From NCBI RefSeq assembly GCF_025989185.1, contig NZ_JAPDNT010000029.1, positions 1 to 58,862 of the forward strand: 58,862 bases of DNA, written 5' to 3'. Positions within the stretch are counted from its first letter, which is position 1; each line of letters begins with the position of its first letter. A model generated the notes under the pieces. It was not told the DNA's origin and made no database searches. It saw only the letters and a list, made by a program, of their open reading frames with translations. Shown in pieces: positions 1 through 8,006 of this stretch. This DNA is from Limobrevibacterium gyesilva. Its GTDB lineage: Bacteria > Pseudomonadota > Alphaproteobacteria > Acetobacterales > Acetobacteraceae. The translations under genes were made by a program, and so were the position numbers.

Positions 1-226
1 CCCACGATCTCGATCCGTTGCATTGGAGCAGCCACTGTGGCCGCCTCACTTCTGTCCCCAGCCATGGCACTACGCTGAACCAGCCGCACCGCGCAGCACA
101 AGGCGGACTCGCCGGACGCTTACCCCGCAAAGGCCATCTACCGGCTTTCTCCTCGCGGTCTAAGTGAGCCCTGGACCAGAGACACAGGCCCATAGCCTTC
201 ATCTGCTTGAACGAGGTAATCCGCAT
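1..226 (-). CDS. Uncharacterised partial reading frame at the left edge
   Basis: I do not recognise this protein. On the minus strand an ATG at 224-226 is preceded by a good ribosome binding site (GGAGG, 235-239, 8-base gap). The frame then stays open for 75 codons to the window edge, beginning MRITSFKQMKAMGL. The predicted product is rich in Arg, Trp and Cys after residue 30, which is typical of non-coding GC-rich DNA, so the frame may be spurious. It lies inside the integrated element, downstream of the broken integrase and on the same strand, where small element-borne genes are expected. Confidence 0.2.
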   Translation of the reverse strand, partial: MRITSFKQMKAMGLCLWSRAHLDREEKAGRWPLRGKRPASPPCAARCGWFSVVPWLGTEVRRPQWLLQCNGSRSW

Positions 227-291
227 CGAACGATCCTCCGAAATGGAGGACACCGCTGCGATGCCCCACAGGTTGGCGTTAGTGCCCTGGG

Positions 292-1352
292 CTAGGAGAC
301 CTTAGCTGCGAGGTAGGGCGTAATCCATCGTTCATATGCCGCCACGGCTTTCCGCATCTCGTCCAGATAAAGGAAGCGGTTGTAGGTAGCGGCCACCCCG
401 CTGATGACGCCAGTTTTGTGGTTGAGCAGCGCCTCGATGATATGCGGCGGCACCTTCAAGGCAGCGAGGTTGGTGGAGTAAGTGCGGCGCAGATCGTGAA
501 GCGTCCAATTTGCCACTTTGGACGCCTTATAGAGCGCAGCCTTAGACTTTCCCCAGCCGACCCACTTAGGGGCCGGAGAGAGCAGTTTTGAAGCAGACAC
601 GGGCACTGGAAAGGCATGGGCGCGCTTGTTCTTGGTGTGGGCACCAGGGATGTTCGCTACATCGCCTTCTAGGGTGATGTGCTGCACCTCCCCTCGCCGC
701 TGGCCGGTGAGCATCAGCACCTTCACCGTGTGGCCGAAGCCGTCATCGGTGGCAGCATTCCAGATGGCATTGAGTTCGTCAGTGGTGAGCACGCGCTCGC
801 GGCGGTCGCTCTTCTGCGGCGCACTGAGCTTATCCATGGGCGAGCTATCGAGGTGATGCTCTGCCACGCACCAGTTGAAGAAGGACCGCAGCACGACGAA
901 AGCGTAGCGCTTCTCCATCGGCACCTCGTCGAACGCCTTGAGCTTCGAGAGCACGTCGCGAGGCGTGATGTCGGCGAGGTTGCTGCGCCCCCAGTCGATC
1001 CGGCTGAGGCGGGACTTGTAGCCGGCGTAGGTGCTGGCGCGGTTCTTCCCCTCGACGTGCTTGAGGTAGCCGTCGCGGGCCTCTGCGTAGGCCAGGAACT
1101 TCGGCTTCACCTTCCCCAGCGTCTTCTCAGCCAGGGCGCGTTTTGCCTCCGTGCGGGCGTCAGCCAGCGACATGGTCGGGTAACGGCCGAGGGCGTGTCA
1201 CCGGCCGCTCTCCACCAGCACCACAAAGGTCTTGGAGTTTTTCCGCAACGCAGGCCGAAGCCTGGCAGCGAGCTATCCCAGAGAGTGGCGTGGGGCGCCG
1301 CGTTCTTCACAGCCTTGTCGGTGAGATTTGGCACTTGGCACCTTTTTGGCAC
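292..1352 (-). pseudogene. Tyrosine-recombinase integrase, broken by frameshift and nonsense mutation
   Basis: A P4-type phage/island integrase. The N-terminal arm-binding domain (LTDKAVKNAAP...LPGFGLRCGK) is in one frame from a GTG at 1352. The rest is in another frame from 1197 down to 292, including the core-binding and catalytic domains with TGQRRGE, the LHDLRRTYST box (Arg-His region) and a late Tyr in the ATYNRF segment. Two lesions separate the parts. One is a missing base in the run TTTTT at 1238-1242, after which the restored frame would read KNSKTFVVLVESGR. The other is an in-frame TGA at 1198-1200 where such enzymes carry a codon before HALGRYPT. An ATG at 1173 could still yield a 293-residue protein without the arm-binding domain. 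The gene sits 110 bp from the tRNA-Phe fragment, as expected for an element border. Confidence 0.85.
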
Positions 1353-1462
1353 CGGGAACGGGTGCGCTATGGTGAGGAAGCATGGTCACAATGTAAACCT
1401 AACTAATTGAGATTCCTACGACGAAGTTCGGCATGAGGAACCATGAGGAAGGTCGATTGGTA

Positions 1463-1508
1463 ACTGAAAATCGCAGTGTCGGTGGTTCGATTCCGCCCCT
1501 GGGCACCA
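1463..1508 (+). other. Attachment site: 3' fragment of tRNA-Phe
   Basis: The 46 bases carry the anticodon loop CTGAAAA (GAA anticodon), a 3' anticodon strand TCGCA, the variable region GTGTC, a T arm (GGTGG, loop TTCGATT, CCGCC), the 3' acceptor strand CCTGGGC, discriminator A and CCA. Upstream bases do not form the 5' acceptor strand or D arm, and the 5' anticodon strand does not pair. This is therefore a partial duplicate rather than a working tRNA. Such duplicates form when an element integrates into the 3' half of a tRNA gene. The intact tRNA-Phe should lie on the same strand to the left of the window. Confidence 0.8.
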
Positions 1509-1537
1509 TCCTTTCCAAGCGAAGAGACGGCGCTGCT

Positions 1538-3496
1538 TCACCCAGGCGAGCCATGCGCCCGGAAATCCCGCGGGCCGCCGCCCTGCCGCCGGGTGTCCCA
1601 CATCCGCAGGTAGAGCGCCTCGATCGACCGGGCGAAGCAAGCGGCGTCGGTCGCCGGCGACTGCGCGAGCTGGCGCGCGAGCCTGGTGCGGCAGGCCGCG
1701 TGGCGCTGCGGATCGGTCGCCAGCGCCACCGCGAGCGCTTCGTAGTCTTCGAGCGAGAAGGTGATCAGCTCGGGCAGGCCGAGGGCGCGCAACAGGCTGC
1801 CCGCGTGGCGGCCGGCGAAGATGTCGCCGGCGCAGGTCAGCACCGGCAAGCCCATCGACAAGGCGTCGCTGCCGATGGTGCAGGCGCTGCAGGGCAGCGT
1901 GTCGAGGAACAGGTCGGCCAGGCGGAAGCGGGCGAGATAGGCCGGGATCGGGACCAGCGGCGCGAACACGAGCCGGGTCGGATCGACGCCGCGCGACGCC
2001 GCCTGCCCGCGCAGATTGGCGGTGGCAAGGTCACTTGCCGCCACCAGCCACAACACGCTGCCCGGCACGGCACGCAGCACGCGCATCCACACGTCGAAGA
2101 CGGCCGGCGTGATCTTGTAGCTGCTGCTGAAGCAGGCGAAGACGAAACCATCCTCGGGCAGGCCCAGGGCGGCGCGCGACGGCGTCTGCCCTGCTTCGGG
2201 CCGGCGGGTGACAGGCAGGTAGCTGCCGGGGAGATGGACGATCCGCTCGCGGTACTGCGCCTGGTGCGCCGTCGGCACGGCGAATGGGTCGGCAATCACG
2301 TAGTCGATGAAGCCGGCCGCCATCGTGCCGATATAGCCGAGATAGTTCACCTGCACCGGCGCCGGACGGCGCGCCAGGATCGCCAGCCTTGCGTCCCTGG
2401 TGAAGCCGTTGAGGTCGACGAGGATGTCCACCGCATCCTCGTGGATCCGCTGCGCCGCCTGCGCGTCGGACAGGGCGCGGATGTCGGCAAAGCGGTCGAA
2501 GGCGGCGGTCAGCCGCCGGCGCAGGGCGCTGCCGTCGTCCGGGCCGTACGAATAGCCGATGACCTCGAACTGCGTGCGATCGTGGCGCTCGATCAATTCG
2601 ACGATGAGGCGCCCCACCGGATGCATGCGGAAATCCGAGGACAGGTAGCCGACGCGGATACGGTCCTGCGCCGGGCGTGACCGGTCGATGGAAAAGACGC
2701 GGGCCGGGGCTTCGAACCTGGCGATCTCGAGGGACGCGCTGGCCATCAGGTCGGGCAGGGTCGGGCTCGCGCCACGCAGCACGAAGGGCTGCACACGAAC
2801 GCCGTCGCGCACGCGTTGCAGCAGATGCGCGCAGTCGGCGTCGAACGCGCGCCAGTCGCACGCCAGCTGGCGTTGGTGCATCAGTTCGGCGCGCGCGTCG
2901 GCGAACTCGGGATCGAGCCCCACCACCTTCTCGAAGCAGCCGATCACGTCTGCGATCCTGCCACGATCCTTCAGGGCGTGGCCGAGATTGCTCCAGGCCT
3001 CGGCATGGTCCGGTCGCAGCGCCACTGCCTTCTCGAAGCAGGCGATGGCTTCCTGCGCCATGCCTTGCGCGTGCAGCACGGTGCCGAGATTGCGGCAGGC
3101 GGGCGCATAGTCCGGCTGCAGCGCCAGCGCGGCGCGATAGCAGGCGGCCGCCTCGTCCAGTTCGCCCTGGTCCTGCAGGGCGCGGCCGAGATTGTTGTGC
3201 GCGGCGGTGAAATCCGGGCGGGCGGCGATGGCGCGCCGGATGCGGGCGATGCCCGCATCGGCATGGCCCTGCACGATGTCGATCAGGCCCAGGAAATGCA
3301 GCGCATCGGCGTGCCCGGCATCGCTGCGCAGGATCGTTTCGCAACACGCACGGGCCTCGTCCATGCGCCCGGCCTGCCGGTGCGCCATGGCGGCCCGCAG
3401 CAATGCGGCAATGTCCTGGCCCGGAGCGGCGCCCGCCATCATTCCGAACACCGACCGTCCGAACCCGCTCATATCTGCATTCCGTCCTGCCTTCAT
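1538..3496 (-). CDS. TPR-containing GT41 (O-GlcNAc transferase/SPINDLY-like) glycosyltransferase
   Basis: A 652-residue protein. Residues about 25-205 are tandem TPR units, with repeated NNLG/ALALQPDYAP-type signatures. The C-terminal half, about 270-625, is the split GT41 catalytic region. It begins RIRVGYLSSDFRMHPVG and includes DILVDLNGFT, QVNYLGYIGT and DTLPCSACTIGSDALSMGLPV. Family members transfer a sugar to protein Ser/Thr or build surface glycans; the acceptor cannot be read from sequence. The usual DTFPYNAGTTASDALWMGLPV nucleotide-sugar segment is altered (Cys and Ile for Tyr, Gly and Thr). A start at Met9 is an alternative. It is a single gene on its strand, ending 29 bp from the tRNA-Phe fragment, so it may be the first chromosomal gene outside the integrated element. 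Confidence 0.85.
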   Translation of the reverse strand: MKAGRNADMSGFGRSVFGMMAGAAPGQDIAALLRAAMAHRQAGRMDEARACCETILRSDAGHADALHFLGLIDIVQGHADAGIARIRRAIAARPDFTAAHNNLGRALQDQGELDEAAACYRAALALQPDYAPACRNLGTVLHAQGMAQEAIACFEKAVALRPDHAEAWSNLGHALKDRGRIADVIGCFEKVVGLDPEFADARAELMHQRQLACDWRAFDADCAHLLQRVRDGVRVQPFVLRGASPTLPDLMASASLEIARFEAPARVFSIDRSRPAQDRIRVGYLSSDFRMHPVGRLIVELIERHDRTQFEVIGYSYGPDDGSALRRRLTAAFDRFADIRALSDAQAAQRIHEDAVDILVDLNGFTRDARLAILARRPAPVQVNYLGYIGTMAAGFIDYVIADPFAVPTAHQAQYRERIVHLPGSYLPVTRRPEAGQTPSRAALGLPEDGFVFACFSSSYKITPAVFDVWMRVLRAVPGSVLWLVAASDLATANLRGQAASRGVDPTRLVFAPLVPIPAYLARFRLADLFLDTLPCSACTIGSDALSMGLPVLTCAGDIFAGRHAGSLLRALGLPELITFSLEDYEALAVALATDPQRHAACRTRLARQLAQSPATDAACFARSIEALYLRMWDTRRQGGGPRDFRAHGSPG

Positions 3497-3598
3497 CCGC
3501 CGGCATCATGTCGGACAATGCCGCCCGCCTCCATCCGCCCGGCGCCCGATTGAGTCCCAGGCAACGCCACCGCATGATGCGCGCAACGGAGGGCCCCG

Positions 3599-4864
3599 AT
3601 GCACCGCGAACCGCTGATCATGGTCTGCACCTGCGAAATCGCCGGACGGGTGCGCGGCAAGGGCTTCCCGGCCAGAGATCTGCCCGCGCGGCTGGCCAAG
3701 GGCGTCGGCTGGGTGCCGACCAACACCATGATCTCCGCGTTCGGGCCGATCTACGCAACGCCGTTCGGCACCACCGGCGACCTGATCCTGGTGCCCGACA
3801 GCGACACCGAGGTGAACGTCGATTTCGGCGACGGCGGCGCAGCGGAACATTTCTTCCTTGGCGACATCCGCCAGACCGACGGCACGCCGTGGGAATGCTG
3901 CCCGCGCCACTTCCTGCGCCGCGCCCTGGCCGCGTTGCACGAGATCTCCGGCCTCACCCTGCTCGCAGCCTTCGAGCACGAGTTCGTCTATACCGGCGTC
4001 GAGGCCGCGCCAGGGGCGCCGTATTCGCTCGATGCCTATCGCCGCCAGGGCATTTTCGGCGAGGCCTTCACCGCCGCCCTGCGCGCCGCCGGCGTCGCCC
4101 CGGATTCGTTCCTGCCGGAATACGGCACCGGCCAGTTCGAAGTGACCTGCGACCCCACCGCCGGCCTGCGCGCGGCCGACGACGCGGTGATCACCCGCGA
4201 GATCGCGCGCGCCACCGCCCTGCGCCTGGGCCATCGCGCCATCTTCGCGCCGATCCTCGACCCTGCCGGCGTGGGCAACGGCGTGCACGTGCATTTCAGC
4301 TTCCGCGATGCCGATGGCAGGCCAGTGATGCACGATCCGGCGGGACGGCTGGGCCTGTCGCCGGTGGCGCAGCATTTCGTCGCCGGCCTGCTGCACCACA
4401 TGCCGGCTCTGTGTGCGGTCACCGCCCCCAGCAGCGTGTCGTATATCCGCATGCGCCCGAACCGCTGGGCACCGACCCACGCAACCCTGGCCGACCGCGA
4501 CCGCGGCGCCAGCCTGCGGGTCTGCCCGGTGCTGACGACCCCCGGCGCCGACGCGGCAAGGCAGTTCAATGTGGAATACCGCCCGGCCGACGCCGCCGCG
4601 AGCCCGTATCTCGCGCTCGGCGCGCTCGTGTGGGCCGGCGTGGACGGCATCCGCCGCGCCCTCGCACTGCCGGACAGCGACGGCGACAAGCTGCCGGTCA
4701 CGCTGGGCGCCGCGCTGGATGCGCTGGAAGCCACGCCGCAAGCCGCGGACTGGTTCGGCGCCACCTACCTGTCGGCCTATCTGATGCACAAGCGTGCCGA
4801 ACTGGCGAGCCTCGACGGGCTGAGCGAGACCGAGCAATGCGCCCGCTACGCGCTCACCTATTGA
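3599..4864 (+). CDS. Glutamine synthetase-fold ligase (GlnA-like / gamma-glutamyl-amine synthetase family)
   Basis: A 421-residue protein of the glutamine synthetase superfamily, which joins glutamate to ammonia or an amine using ATP. Visible catalytic elements are E126-H-E128, the E174-YGTGQFE181 stretch, the ATP-site HVH (about 230-232), the PNRW segment and RPADAAASPYLALGAL near 350. The beta-grasp N-terminal domain is poorly conserved and the protein is shorter than ordinary GlnA (about 470). This points to a specialised paralogue, such as a glutamylation enzyme for an amine or amide, rather than the housekeeping enzyme. It overlaps the convergent isochorismatase-like gene by 11 bp at its 3' end. 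Its neighbours are amidohydrolases and an amino-acid importer, suggesting a role in degrading a nitrogen compound. The substrate is unknown. Confidence 0.8.
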   Translation: MHREPLIMVCTCEIAGRVRGKGFPARDLPARLAKGVGWVPTNTMISAFGPIYATPFGTTGDLILVPDSDTEVNVDFGDGGAAEHFFLGDIRQTDGTPWECCPRHFLRRALAALHEISGLTLLAAFEHEFVYTGVEAAPGAPYSLDAYRRQGIFGEAFTAALRAAGVAPDSFLPEYGTGQFEVTCDPTAGLRAADDAVITREIARATALRLGHRAIFAPILDPAGVGNGVHVHFSFRDADGRPVMHDPAGRLGLSPVAQHFVAGLLHHMPALCAVTAPSSVSYIRMRPNRWAPTHATLADRDRGASLRVCPVLTTPGADAARQFNVEYRPADAAASPYLALGALVWAGVDGIRRALALPDSDGDKLPVTLGAALDALEATPQAADWFGATYLSAYLMHKRAELASLDGLSETEQCARYALTY

Positions 4865-5495
4865 GCGCCGCCGGATTGAGCGCCGCCAGAAACGCCGCCG
4901 TCGTCATCGCCCGGCAATAGCCGGCGAAGCACCCCAGCGCCTCGGCGTGGCGGGCGTGGGTGTTGGCCATGCAGGCGTCGGTCAGGCAGGTGACGTAGTA
5001 GCCGCGGTCGGCGGCGTCCTTCACCGTGTGGTCGATGCACTGGTCGGTCAGGAAGCCCGTGACCACCAGGTCCTCGATGCCGATATTGCGCAGCAGGTAG
5101 TCGATATTGGTCGAGTTGAAGACGCTGGAGGAGGTCTTCGGCAGCACGATTTCATCGTCGCCCGGCGCCAGCGCATCGATCACCTTCGCCTCCCACGAGC
5201 CCCGGGCGATGAAGAAGCTGGACAGCTTGTAGTCCAGGCTGCGGTCGCGGCCGTCTTTCGTCAGGTTCTCGATGACGGTGTAGATCACCTCGATCCCGGC
5301 GGCGCGGCAGGCGGACAGCAGCGCCGCGAGATTCGGGATCACCGTATCGCGCGCGGCATGAAAGAATTCCGGGCGGATGGCGCGCTGGGCGTCGTTGAAC
5401 GTGCCGTTCTGCACGTCCACCACCAACAACGCCGTGCGTGCGGGCAGGACGGGCCGGTCGCGGGTCAGGGCGTGTTGGCGAGAAACTGGGGGCAT
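4854..5495 (-). CDS. Isochorismatase-like cysteine hydrolase (copy 1)
   Basis: Isochorismatase/nicotinamidase-fold hydrolase of about 213 residues. The catalytic triad is visible: Asp in LLVVDVQNGTF, Lys in VLPKTSSSVF and the nucleophilic Cys in FLTDQCIDHTV. Family members hydrolyse amides such as nicotinamide, maleamate, ureidoacrylate or biuret. I chose the second Met (5495), because GAGAAGG sits 5 bases upstream; an upstream ATG at 5519 has no such site. The protein shares the rare stretch NLTKDGRDRSLDYK and the STNIDYLLRN segment with the second copy at 6380-7030, so the two are paralogues. It is convergent with the glutamine synthetase-like gene and divergent from the N-formylglutamate amidohydrolase-like gene. 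Confidence 0.85.
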   Translation of the reverse strand: MPPVSRQHALTRDRPVLPARTALLVVDVQNGTFNDAQRAIRPEFFHAARDTVIPNLAALLSACRAAGIEVIYTVIENLTKDGRDRSLDYKLSSFFIARGSWEAKVIDALAPGDDEIVLPKTSSSVFNSTNIDYLLRNIGIEDLVVTGFLTDQCIDHTVKDAADRGYYVTCLTDACMANTHARHAEALGCFAGYCRAMTTAAFLAALNPAALNR

Positions 5496-5588
5496 GTCGT
5501 CCTTCTCAAGGTGGCGCATTGACTGGCGGCGGGGCGACTGTAATCAACGGAGGGCGATGGCTCCAGCAGCGGGGAGTGGGCAAGGCAG

Positions 5589-6383
5589 ATGACGACGCAA
5601 CCGGAGACGATACTGGCAGCGGATGAACCCGATCCCGTCATGATCGGGCGGCCCCAGGGCGCCTCGCCGTTCTTCCTGGCCTGCGACCACGCGGCCCGGC
5701 GCATCCCCCGCAGCCTGGGCACCCTCGGCCTTCCCGACAGCGAACGCGAACGCCACATCGCCTGGGACATCGGCATCTGGGGGGTGTCGGAGCGGGTTGC
5801 CGCGGCGCTCGACACGGTCCTGATCGGGCAGGCCTATTCGCGCCTGGTGATCGACTGCAACCGCCCGACCAGCAGCCCCACCTCGATCCCGGAAATCAGC
5901 GAGTCGACGGTGATTCCCGGCAATGCCGGCCTCACCGAGGCGCACCGGCAGGCGCGCATCCGCGAGATCTTCGCGCCCTACCACCGCCGTTTCGCGGCCG
6001 AGCTCGATGCCCGCGCCGGGCGGCCCACCGTGCTGGTGGCGATGCACAGCTTCACGCCGGTCTACAAGGGCGTGGCCCGGCCGTGGCATGCCGGCGTGCT
6101 GTTCAACCAGGACCTGGGCCTGTCGCGCATCATGCTGGACCTGCTGCGCGCCGAGGGCGATCTGGTGGTGGGCGAGAACCAGCCTTATTCCGTGTCCGGC
6201 ACGTCCGACTACAGCGCGCCGGTGCATGCCGAGGCGCGCGGCCTCCCGTACCTGGAGTTGGAGATCCGCCAGGACCTGATCGCCGATGCGGCAGGCCAGC
6301 AGCTCTGGGCCGAACGGCTGATCCGCCTGCTGCCGGAAGCCTGGCGCCGCTTCGCCGCGGCGCGGAAGGCGGCCGCGCAATGA
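5589..6383 (+). CDS. N-formylglutamate amidohydrolase family protein
   Basis: A 264-residue zinc amidohydrolase of the HutG/N-formylglutamate deformylase family. The hallmark segments are FFLACDHAARRIP near residue 30, HIAWDIG, SRLVIDCNRP near 85, LVAMHSFTPVYKG near 145 and YLELEIRQDLI near 238. The classical enzyme hydrolyses N-formyl-L-glutamate in histidine degradation. No hut genes are nearby, so another N-acyl or N-formyl substrate is likely. The stop overlaps the start of the next gene (ATGA at 6380-6383), showing translational coupling with isochorismatase-like copy 2. A second in-frame Met 17 codons later is an alternative start. Confidence 0.85.
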   Translation: MTTQPETILAADEPDPVMIGRPQGASPFFLACDHAARRIPRSLGTLGLPDSERERHIAWDIGIWGVSERVAAALDTVLIGQAYSRLVIDCNRPTSSPTSIPEISESTVIPGNAGLTEAHRQARIREIFAPYHRRFAAELDARAGRPTVLVAMHSFTPVYKGVARPWHAGVLFNQDLGLSRIMLDLLRAEGDLVVGENQPYSVSGTSDYSAPVHAEARGLPYLELEIRQDLIADAAGQQLWAERLIRLLPEAWRRFAAARKAAAQ

Positions 6384-7030
6384 CCCACCCCACCACCCGC
6401 GACCTGCCGGTCGAGCCCGCGCACACCACGCTGCTGTTCATCGACGTGCAGAACTACTGCGCCGTGCGCAACGGCGGCGAGTTCAAGGACATGACTCCGG
6501 AGCAGTTCCGGCACAAGCTCGGCTGGTTCTTCGCCGAAATGGAAGGCCGCGTGGTGCCCAACATGCAGCGCCTGCAGGCCGGCTGCCGGGCGGCGGGGAT
6601 CGAGGTGATGTACACCCTGATCCGCAACCTCACGAAGGACGGCCGCGACCGCAGCCTGGACTACAAGATCACCGGCTTCAGCGTGCCGCCGGACAGCTGG
6701 GACGGGCAGGTGATCGACGCCATCGCACCGGGCGACGACGAGATGGTGATTCCCAAGACTTCGTCGAACGTGTTCGTGTCCACCAACATCGACTACGTGC
6801 TGCGCAATCTCGGCACGAAATACCTGGTGATTTCCGGCATCGTCACCGACCAGTGCGTGGAGGGCGCGGTGCGCGACGCCTGCGACCTCGGCTATCTCGT
6901 GACGCTTGTCACCGATGCCTGCGCCACCTACAGCGCCGAGCGGCACGCCAACTCGCTGCAGGCGATCAAGGGCTATTGCCGTCAGCGCACGACCGACGCA
7001 TTCCTTGCCGAGATCAGCGCGGGACGCTGA
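6380..7030 (+). CDS. Isochorismatase-like cysteine hydrolase (copy 2)
   Basis: A 216-residue isochorismatase-fold amide hydrolase with Asp in LLFIDVQNYC, Lys in VIPKTSSNVF and nucleophile Cys in IVTDQCVEGAV. The ATG overlaps the upstream stop (ATGA), which fixes the start. It shares NLTKDGRDRSLDYK and TSTNIDYVLRN-type segments with the gene at 4854-5495 but diverges elsewhere, having for example a longer loop KDMTPEQFRHKLGWFF. The pair probably acts on related substrates or on successive amide bonds. Its 3' end overlaps the convergent Gfo/Idh/MocA gene by 17 bp. Confidence 0.87.
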   Translation: MTHPTTRDLPVEPAHTTLLFIDVQNYCAVRNGGEFKDMTPEQFRHKLGWFFAEMEGRVVPNMQRLQAGCRAAGIEVMYTLIRNLTKDGRDRSLDYKITGFSVPPDSWDGQVIDAIAPGDDEMVIPKTSSNVFVSTNIDYVLRNLGTKYLVISGIVTDQCVEGAVRDACDLGYLVTLVTDACATYSAERHANSLQAIKGYCRQRTTDAFLAEISAGR

Positions 7031-8006
7031 CCACGCTGACCGTACGGGCGGCGGCGAACAACGCATCGAGCGCCTGCGCCTGGCGCAACGACCAATCGAG
7101 CCCGTAGGCCATCCCGGCCCGCCCGGCGACGGCGGCGGCGAAATGCTCGACCATCCGGACATATGGATCGGTCGCGGCGAAGTGCTCGCTGCGGCCGTTC
7201 ACGTCCAGCCGCGTGTCGCGTCCTTTCGTGGAAATCGGCCAGTCCAGGAACAGCGTGCCCTTGGTGCCGATCATCTGCAGATGCTGAGTGCGGACGGAGA
7301 CGAACGAGCAGGCGAACTGGCCGACCAGGCCGTCGCCGAAATCGAGCTGCCCGGTCATCGTCGCATCCACATCGCCCTGCATGGCCGGCACGGCGGCGGC
7401 CCGCACCGGCTCGCACCCGGTCAGCACGCGCATGGCGCTGACGCAGTAGCAGCCGAGATCGTACAGCGCGCCGCCGCCATGCGCCGCGATCCAGCGGAAA
7501 TCGTCAGGCGGCAGCAGGAGGTTGCCGAAGATGGCCTGGATGGCCACCGTCCGGCCGATCTCGCCGTTGCCCAGGATGTCCTGCACCCGCGCCATCTGCG
7601 GATGGTGCAGATGGCAGAACGCCTCCATGACGTGGCGGCCGGTGCGGCGTTCGGCGTCCTGCAGGTGCCGCACCTCCTCGGCCGACAGCGCCAGCGGCTT
7701 CTCGCACAGCACGTGCTTGCCGGCGTCCAGCGCGCGAATGGTCCAGCCGGCATGGGCATCGTTCGGAAGCGCCACGTAGACGAGGTCGATGCCGGGATCG
7801 GCCAGCAGCTCGGCATAGCTGCCATAGGCCCTGGGTGCGCCGAACGCGTCGGCGAAGGCGCGGGCGCGGGCCGGATCCCGCGCCGCCACGGCGTGCAGCC
7901 GGTGCCCCGCCGCCTGCACGGCGGGCGCCAGCGCGCGGTGGCCGATACGCGACGCCCCCAGGAAGCCCCAGCGGAATTGCGGCCCGACCACCGGCGCAGC
8001 AGTCAC
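7014..8006 (-). CDS. Gfo/Idh/MocA-family NAD(P)-dependent oxidoreductase
   Basis: About 330 residues. The N-terminal Rossmann fold starts FRWGFLGASRIGHRAL, followed by VYVALPNDAHAGW and the family signature AGKHVLCEKPLAL with its catalytic-region EKP. The C-terminal alpha/beta domain includes GGALYDLGCYCVSAMR. Family members oxidise or reduce sugars, inositols and related hydroxy compounds, so the substrate is not predictable. The start is taken as GTG at 8006, which overlaps the stop of the upstream M20 gene (GTGA). Reading further upstream in this frame only shadows the M20 gene. It is co-transcribed with the M20 hydrolase. Confidence 0.87.
   Translation of the reverse strand: MTAAPVVGPQFRWGFLGASRIGHRALAPAVQAAGHRLHAVAARDPARARAFADAFGAPRAYGSYAELLADPGIDLVYVALPNDAHAGWTIRALDAGKHVLCEKPLALSAEEVRHLQDAERRTGRHVMEAFCHLHHPQMARVQDILGNGEIGRTVAIQAIFGNLLLPPDDFRWIAAHGGGALYDLGCYCVSAMRVLTGCEPVRAAAVPAMQGDVDATMTGQLDFGDGLVGQFACSFVSVRTQHLQMIGTKGTLFLDWPISTKGRDTRLDVNGRSEHFAATDPYVRMVEHFAAAVAGRAGMAYGLDWSLRQAQALDALFAAARTVSVVSVPR

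Noticed and set aside
1463-1508. A functional tRNA-Phe gene
   Set aside because: The 5' acceptor strand and D arm are absent and the 5' anticodon strand does not pair; only the 3' part exists.
1433-2680. Long + strand open frame of 415 codons opposite the GT41 gene
   Set aside because: It is Arg/Gly/Ala-rich with no domain pattern and mirrors the well-supported TPR/GT41 gene on the other strand; typical GC-rich shadow.
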